From DATMER01 sp963741305 (GTDB lineage: Bacteria; Acidobacteriota; Thermoanaerobaculia; Multivoradales; UBA5704), in NCBI GenBank assembly GCA_963741305.1, contig CAVUHL010000003.1:1426001-1490000 (forward strand): DNA of 64,000 bases. Direction: 5' to 3'. Position numbers and translations under genes: made by a program. This document shows positions 59,560-64,000 of the stretch, one piece after another (the stretch's first letter is position 1; each line of letters starts with the position of its first letter). The notes beneath the pieces were generated by a model. That model ran no database searches and was not told where the DNA came from. It worked only from the letters and a program-made list of their open reading frames with translations.

Positions 59560-61232
59560 GTGGTTCTCCCGTGACAACCTTCGCAGGTGATCGGAAGCGG
59601 TTTGAAGCGGACGACCCGGCCTTCAGATCGATGACACGCGCTACAGGGCAGGCGGGCGTGGGCTCCCACCAGCTTGAAGCGCGAGTGCCGGTCGTGATCG
59701 AACGTGACGCGGGCCCAGCTCTGCACCGAGTGGCACGATTGGCAGCCCGCCTGGACGAGCTGCCCCTCATGGGGATCGCCATGGCAGGCATTGCAGGCTT
59801 TGGGAGTGCCTTGAAACTTCCCCTGCTTGTGGCATTGGCCGCAGGACACCTTCTGATGCCCGCCTTCCAAGGGGAAGCCGGTCTTCGTGTGATCGAAGGC
59901 CGCGAGATGCGTCCAGCCCTCGATCGAGTGGCACGTCCGGCACCCCTGCGGACCCTGGACGCGGCTCACCTGCCCTTTGTGGGGATCGCCGTGACAGGCC
60001 TGGCACTCGGTGGACTCCCACTTGAAGCGGATCACCCCGGAGGCGTTCTTCTTGTGACAGGAGATGCAGGGCACCGCGAGGTGAGCCCCCTGAAGAGGGA
60101 AGCGGGTCTTCTGGTGCCGCTCCAGGGGGAAGGTCGAGGGAGAGAAGCCCGACAGCGTGTGGCAGCTCTCGCAGGCCGAGCTTGCGATCTGTCCCGCGTG
60201 GACGTTCTTGTGACAATCCGCGCACGCCTGGAACTTTGCGAAGCGCAGGCTCCGGCCAGAGGTGTGGCAAGACTGGCAGCTCACCTTCTGATGCTGCCCG
60301 CGCAGGGGGAAGCGGGTCTTGTCGTGATCGAACTTTGCGCTGCTCCCCACCTTCCATCCGGCGGTGGAGTGGCACTGCTGGCAAGTCGTGCCGAGCCGCC
60401 CCTGGTGCGGGTCCTTGTGGCAATCGGTGCACCGCTGGTGCGCCAGCTTCGTGAACTTTCCCGATTTGTGACAGCTCGCGCAGGCCACGGCCTTGTGCTG
60501 GCCGGTGAGCGGGAAGCCGGTGCGGTCGTGATTGAAATTGGCCATGGCACCCGTCTTCCACCCGGCAGTGGAGTGGCACTGCTGACAGGTAGCTCCGAAG
60601 CGTCCCTGGTGCGGGTCCTGGTGGCAGCTCGCGCAGCTCTGGTGCTGGATTCCCTTAAACTGCCCGCTCGGGTGACAGCTCGCGCAAGCGACCTTCTGAT
60701 GCAGTCCGGTGAGAGGAAAGACCGAATGGTCGAGCTTCGCAAGCGGCTTCCAAGCCACCGTCGTGTGGCAGGAGACGCAGGCCTTTTGAGCGAACTGGCC
60801 GCGGTGCTCGTCCCGGTGGCAGGAACGGCAGGTGGGGGAGAGCCCGAGAAAGGTTTTCTTCGGCGGACGGTGGCAGGACTGGCAAGCCTGCTTCGCGTGC
60901 GCTCCTTGCAGCGGCCATCCGGTCGAGCGGTGATCGAATCCAGCCTGTCCCTTCTTCCCCCAATCGATGAGCTTGAACTCCCGTCCGTGGTGCTCGATGT
61001 GGCAGGTCTGGCAGGCGCGGTACTCGGGCCGGGCGTGAAGCCGGCTGGACTTGATGGCGGTGTGGCAGTCGAGGCACTTCGAGGGCGCCACACCCTGGCC
61101 GGCCTGGTGGCACTTCAGGCAGTTGGCGCTCCCTTCCAGCTTGGCGTGCGGCTGGCTGAGCTTGCCGGGGGAGAGCTGGGCCGCGAGGGGGGCCGAAGCG
61201 AGGAACAGCGCCAGGATGATCCCCTTTCGCAT
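59556..61232 (-). CDS. Giant multihaem c-type cytochrome with 23 CXXCH motifs
   Basis: 558 aa, signal IILALFLASAPLAAQ. I count 23 CXXCH motifs, about one per 24 residues, in a repeating plan of about 70 residues: FPLxGxHxKVxCxxCHxSG, then CxxCHxDPHQGxxGxxCxxCH, then STAGWK...FDHDxT. This repetition points to growth by internal duplication and to an extended haem wire. Starts 1 bp after the membrane-cytochrome gene. Expected in the periplasm or outer surface. No known electron acceptor can be read from the sequence. Confidence 0.96.
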   Translation of the reverse strand: MRKGIILALFLASAPLAAQLSPGKLSQPHAKLEGSANCLKCHQAGQGVAPSKCLDCHTAIKSSRLHARPEYRACQTCHIEHHGREFKLIDWGKKGQAGFDHRSTGWPLQGAHAKQACQSCHRPPKKTFLGLSPTCRSCHRDEHRGQFAQKACVSCHTTVAWKPLAKLDHSVFPLTGLHQKVACASCHPSGQFKGIQHQSCASCHQDPHQGRFGATCQQCHSTAGWKTGAMANFNHDRTGFPLTGQHKAVACASCHKSGKFTKLAHQRCTDCHKDPHQGRLGTTCQQCHSTAGWKVGSSAKFDHDKTRFPLRGQHQKVSCQSCHTSGRSLRFAKFQACADCHKNVHAGQIASSACESCHTLSGFSPSTFPLERHQKTRFPLQGAHLAVPCISCHKKNASGVIRFKWESTECQACHGDPHKGQVSRVQGPQGCRTCHSIEGWTHLAAFDHTKTGFPLEGGHQKVSCGQCHKQGKFQGTPKACNACHGDPHEGQLVQAGCQSCHSVQSWARVTFDHDRHSRFKLVGAHARLPCSACHRSEGRVVRFKPLPITCEGCHGRTT

Positions 61233-61233
61233 C

Positions 61234-62061
61234 CTATTGCCAGGCGTAGCCGGTCATGATCGCGACCGCGATGTGGAGGATCATGAAGACGTACATCACG
61301 ACCGCGAAGGGTTTGTGCAGGACGTGCCAGTGATGAAACAGCTCCTGAAGCCGGCTCCACAGCAACAGCCGCCGCTGGAGGAGCGCCTTCTGGCGGATTG
61401 TCCGCAGCAGCTCGGCGGATCCCCGATGGCGGGACAATCGGTGGAACGAGCGCAGCCGCCAGCGCAGGCGGATCCCGTCCAGAGGCATGCGGAAGAGGGA
61501 CGGCGACAGGTCCGCCGCGAGAGCCTCCAGCTCCTTGAGCGGCCCCTCTCCCAGCTCTTCTTTCAGCCGCAGGGAGAGCTCCGCATTCAGCTCCTCGACC
61601 TCCTTGAGGCTGAGCTGATCGCCGGCCCGCGTGCGTGGGATCTGGAGGTAGAGGTAGCGCCCAAGGACCCCCGAGAGCGCCACCACCACCATCGACCAGA
61701 AGCTGAGCGCCACCAGCCCGTGCACCTTGAACGAGCTGTGGAGCACCACCAGCAGCGGCCCGATCACGCCGCAGAAGATGTGGAAGTCGAGCCAGTCGCG
61801 GAGCTTGCCCGCGCCGCGTAGCGCCTTGGTCCGCTTGCGCACCGAGTAGACGAGCATCACGACCATCAGCGACGAGCCCACGATGCCGAGCAGGTGCCCG
61901 CGCGAGCCGCCGGGCTTGAGCGTCCAATAGTCCTCGTGCCGCGGACGCTCGATCAGGGGGGTGCCGTAGTACGAGCTGCCCTCCCACGCGAGGACGGCAA
62001 TGACCGCCAGCGCGGCGGCGTAGACCGTGGTCAGGACGAGCTTGCGGACGGGCAGCTTCAT
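61234..62061 (-). CDS. Membrane protein, probable b-type cytochrome-like electron-transfer subunit
   Basis: 275 aa. Four or five membrane segments: LTTVYAAALAVIAVLAW, HLLGIVGSSLMVVMLVYSV, FHIFCGVIGPLLVVLHSSF, LSFWSMVVVALSGVLGRYLY and PFAVVMYVFMILHIAVAIMT. Histidines in the helices (DFHIF, VLHSSFKVH, HHWHVLHKPF, ILHIAV) could bind two b-type haems and exchange electrons with quinones. A charged helical loop of about 110 residues separates the last two segments. First gene of the operon. Assignment as a haem protein is inferred from His placement and context. Confidence 0.75.
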   Translation of the reverse strand: MKLPVRKLVLTTVYAAALAVIAVLAWEGSSYYGTPLIERPRHEDYWTLKPGGSRGHLLGIVGSSLMVVMLVYSVRKRTKALRGAGKLRDWLDFHIFCGVIGPLLVVLHSSFKVHGLVALSFWSMVVVALSGVLGRYLYLQIPRTRAGDQLSLKEVEELNAELSLRLKEELGEGPLKELEALAADLSPSLFRMPLDGIRLRWRLRSFHRLSRHRGSAELLRTIRQKALLQRRLLLWSRLQELFHHWHVLHKPFAVVMYVFMILHIAVAIMTGYAWQ

Positions 62062-62104
62062 ACCAATAGAGGTAAGACAGGCGCGGGGGGCGGTTTGGAA
62101 CAGG

Positions 62105-62311
62105 CCTCACCCCCGGCCCCTCTCCCGGCCGCACACCCGGACCCCCGGGAGAGGGGAGCGCGCGAGATCCACAGACATCGCCATATATCGCTCGCCCGGT
62201 AGAAACCCGGTCCTGCTGTGGACAAGCCACTTATGGAGTTGCGGTTGGATCTGGAGGCCTCCCCTCTCCCGGGGGTCCGGGTGTGCGGCGGGAGAGGGGC
62301 TGGGGGTGAGG
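62105..62311. repeat. Long palindromic element, copy 2 (207 bp)
   Basis: Same arms and inner layout as copies at 54700 and 63695 (CTCACCCCCGGCCCCTCTCC ... GGGAGAGGGGCTGGGGGTGA). It fills most of the 290 bp between the thioredoxin-like gene and the cytochrome operon, upstream of the operon start, so the operon promoter must be within or very near it. Confidence 0.9.
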
Positions 62312-62351
62312 GGCCGCGGAAGGTCCGGTCTAAACCAGGTCTAAACCGGAC

Positions 62352-62747
62352 CTAAACCGGCTTCGGAGCCCACGCGTGGAAGAAGCTGACGATCTCGGCC
62401 ACGGAGAGCAGCGCATTGGCATTCCGGAACTCGCCGTCCGTCTGCGCCTTGACGAGCGTGCCATCGGGCTCCAAGATCGCAATCGCCGGGATGCCGCGCA
62501 CGACGTCCATGCCGTAGTCGGCCATGATGTCGAGGTTCTGGTTGCGGTTGCCCACCGTGATCTTCACCACGATGTAGCTCGGTTCGAGGATGGGCGTGAC
62601 GAGCCGGTGGGTGAGCGCCCGGTTCAGGGCGTAGCAGTCGGGGCACCAGTCGGCGCCGAACACGACCGCCACGCGCTTGCCCTCCCTACCGGCAAGCTTC
62701 AAGGCGGCGTCGATGGCCGCGTGGGCATCGGCCTCGTAATCGTTCAT
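62352..62747 (-). CDS. Thioredoxin-family protein
   Basis: 131 aa from ATG 62747, with GAGGAAG upstream. Thioredoxin fold with active site WCPDC (VAVVFGADWCPDCYALNRAL) and the cis-Pro loop RGIPAIAILEPDGT. No signal peptide, so probably cytosolic. Substrate unknown. Possibly co-transcribed with the peptidase gene (14 bp gap). Confidence 0.93.
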   Translation of the reverse strand: MNDYEADAHAAIDAALKLAGREGKRVAVVFGADWCPDCYALNRALTHRLVTPILEPSYIVVKITVGNRNQNLDIMADYGMDVVRGIPAIAILEPDGTLVKAQTDGEFRNANALLSVAEIVSFFHAWAPKPV

Positions 62748-62761
62748 GCTGTCTTCCTCCC

Positions 62762-63670
62762 TCATTCATAGGATCGGATGGTGGCCAGGGTCAGGCGCCC
62801 GGCCCAGTCCAGGGTCTCCGGAGTGACTTTCTCCGGAGTATCCAAAGGTGAATGATAGGACGGTTCGACGCCGGTCCAAAGCCAGCCCGTCTCGATCCCC
62901 CGGCTGGCGAAGGGCACGGAGTCCGAGATCTGGGGGGTGAAATGCTCCCGCACAGGCACGCCGAGCCCGCTGGCGAGGCCGAGCATCCGCTGGTGGACGC
63001 CGCGCTTCATGTTGATGCGAAGGGTGGAGAGAAGAGCATCCCCGCGGCCGATCATGTCCAGGTTGATCATGGACACGAGGTTGCGCGCCGCCTCGGGAGA
63101 GAGGCTCTGGGCATAGTACCGGGAGCCGACGACGGACTGTTGCTGAGGCCCGGGCCGCCCCTCCTCGGCCCCGAACGCCACGAACACCACCGGCAGCCGG
63201 GCAGGGCGAGCCGCCAGCACCCGGGCCAGCTCCAGGAGGACCGCCACACCCGAAGCGTTGTCATTGGCCCCCGGGCTCCCCACGACCGTGTCGTAGTGCG
63301 CGCCGACCAGGAGGTAGCGGTCCACCGCCGGATCGAATTCCGGGCCGGAGGGCAGAGCCACGACATTGGCGGAATCCCCGCCGCCGGGAAGGGGCACCGG
63401 CTGGCGCTCGACCCGGTAGCCCGCCGCCGCCAGGGCCTTTTCGACATAGGCCGCAGCGCGAGCCTCCGCAGGGCTGCCGGTGGGCCGGGGACCTGACGCG
63501 AGCGCCCGCAGGTGGGCCATGGCCTTTTGGAGGTCGATCGCCTCCCCTTGGACACGCACCACGGGCCGGGGGGTTGGGGGCGGCGGGGGCTCAGGCTGCT
63601 CGCGGCAGGCGGCGAGCAGCAGGGAGACCGTTAGGACGGAAACCCATCGCTTGGACAGGGCGGAGAGCAT
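62762..63670 (-). CDS. M28-family zinc aminopeptidase lipoprotein
   Basis: 302 aa. Lipoprotein signal (VLTVSLLLAAC), then a Pro-rich spacer. M28 metal ligands: VGAHYDTV (His), GANDNASG (bridging Asp), FGAEEGRP (Glu pair), INLDMIG (Asp) and PSYHSPLDT (His). Likely periplasmic and membrane-tethered, releasing N-terminal amino acids from peptides. Length is normal. Confidence 0.94.
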   Translation of the reverse strand: MLSALSKRWVSVLTVSLLLAACREQPEPPPPPTPRPVVRVQGEAIDLQKAMAHLRALASGPRPTGSPAEARAAAYVEKALAAAGYRVERQPVPLPGGGDSANVVALPSGPEFDPAVDRYLLVGAHYDTVVGSPGANDNASGVAVLLELARVLAARPARLPVVFVAFGAEEGRPGPQQQSVVGSRYYAQSLSPEAARNLVSMINLDMIGRGDALLSTLRINMKRGVHQRMLGLASGLGVPVREHFTPQISDSVPFASRGIETGWLWTGVEPSYHSPLDTPEKVTPETLDWAGRLTLATIRSYE

Positions 63671-63694
63671 TGGGGACAGTTTACCCGCGGAAGG

Positions 63695-63897
63695 CCCTCA
63701 CCCCCGGCCCCTCTCCCATCCGCACACCCGGGCCCCCGGGAGAGGGGAGGCCTCTAGATCCAGCTTCCATCTCCACCTGCGGCTTGCCCTGTCTCGTTTC
63801 TCCGGGCGAGCCCCGTACGGTGATGTCGGTGGATCTCGCGCGCCCCCCTCTCCCGGGGGTCCGGGTGTGCGGCCGGGAGAGGGGTTGGGGGTGAGGG
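63695..63897. repeat. Long palindromic element, copy 3 (203 bp)
   Basis: Third copy of the element at 54700 and 62105, with the same terminal CCTCACCCCCGGCCCCTCTC and its complement at the other end. Lies between the divergent peptidase gene and the gene beginning at 63937. Confidence 0.9.
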
Positions 63898-63936
63898 CCG
63901 GTAACTTCCCCCACCCACTTCCGTAAACTACCCCTG

Positions 63937-64000
63937 ATGAAGATTCGCACCCAGCTCGTCCTGGCCTTCCTGCTGCTCTCCGTATTACCCCTCACCGGGA
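63937..64000 (+). CDS. Start of a membrane protein, possibly a sensor kinase (truncated by window edge)
   Basis: Only 21 codons are visible: MKIRTQLVLAFLLLSVLPLT. A short basic start followed by a hydrophobic helix is typical of sensor histidine kinases and other signal-anchored proteins. Function cannot be confirmed. Confidence 0.5.
   Translation, partial: MKIRTQLVLAFLLLSVLPLTG

Noticed and set aside
1..64000. tRNA and rRNA genes
   Set aside because: I looked for the conserved TTCGA-type tRNA arms and rRNA signatures and found none I could support.

Overview
The window is high-G+C DNA carrying Gram-negative envelope genes (complete Tol-Pal set, LptE, TonB/TolA-type protein, RND pump). It also carries two giant one-protein two-component regulators, an NRPS end and an operon of very haem-rich cytochromes. 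This mix fits a free-living Acidobacteriota-type bacterium, possibly Thermoanaerobaculia-like. That placement is inferred from gene content; no rRNA gene is present to test it.

Layout. 1-1.7 kb: last adenylation-thiolation-thioesterase part of an NRPS. 1.9-5.2 kb: a degenerate 21-bp-period array split by a complete IS21-family element (2109-5016, perfect 12-bp ends, 7-bp target duplication). 5.7-11.5 kb: an accessory island with a frameshifted gene, an IS200-type remnant, a lower-G+C HD-domain/HSP90-like ATPase protein, and a REP-associated transposase whose 3' end is tandemly duplicated. 11.7-27.2 kb: RND pump pair, polytopic membrane protein, two tandem hybrid sensor kinases, an SDR and a small membrane protein. 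27.2-37.6 kb: core genes ribH-nusB-leuS-lptE (+), then rpsT and the Tol-Pal operon (-). 37.9-43.8 kb: orphan antitoxin-like gene with a deleted HNH partner, a second 21-bp array, EamA transporter, GNAT-aminotransferase fusion, metallophosphoesterase, and a secreted 14-Cys protein. 43.8-46.8 kb: integron-type cassettes with three attC sites and no visible integrase. 47.1-54.7 kb: a coiled-coil protein, a third 21-bp array, a D-aminoacylase-like enzyme, a sugar dehydrogenase with FG-GAP-like repeats, a decayed amidohydrolase and a hydrolase. 54.9-62.1 kb: a tight operon coding a membrane cytochrome-like protein, 23-haem and 10-haem cytochromes, an outer-membrane barrel candidate and a membrane-anchored FAD/4Fe-4S oxidoreductase. 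62.3-64 kb: thioredoxin-like protein, M28 peptidase lipoprotein, and the start of another gene.

The most unusual signal is three intergenic arrays (1906-2108 continuing at 5024-5156; 38664-39167; 47720-48368). They share a 21-bp period and a chain of small dyad motifs about 10.5 bp apart, but each has a different sequence. Removing the IS21 element with one copy of its target duplication puts the first array back into exact 21-bp register. The third array drifts by single bases yet keeps its spacing close to 21 bp, which argues against coding and for a spacing set by helical turns. I do not recognise this repeat class. Other observations worth attention are the integron cassettes, the HD/HSP90-like ATPase protein, the cytochrome/porin-like operon, and palindromic repeats, one of which sits inside a signal-peptide-coding region.
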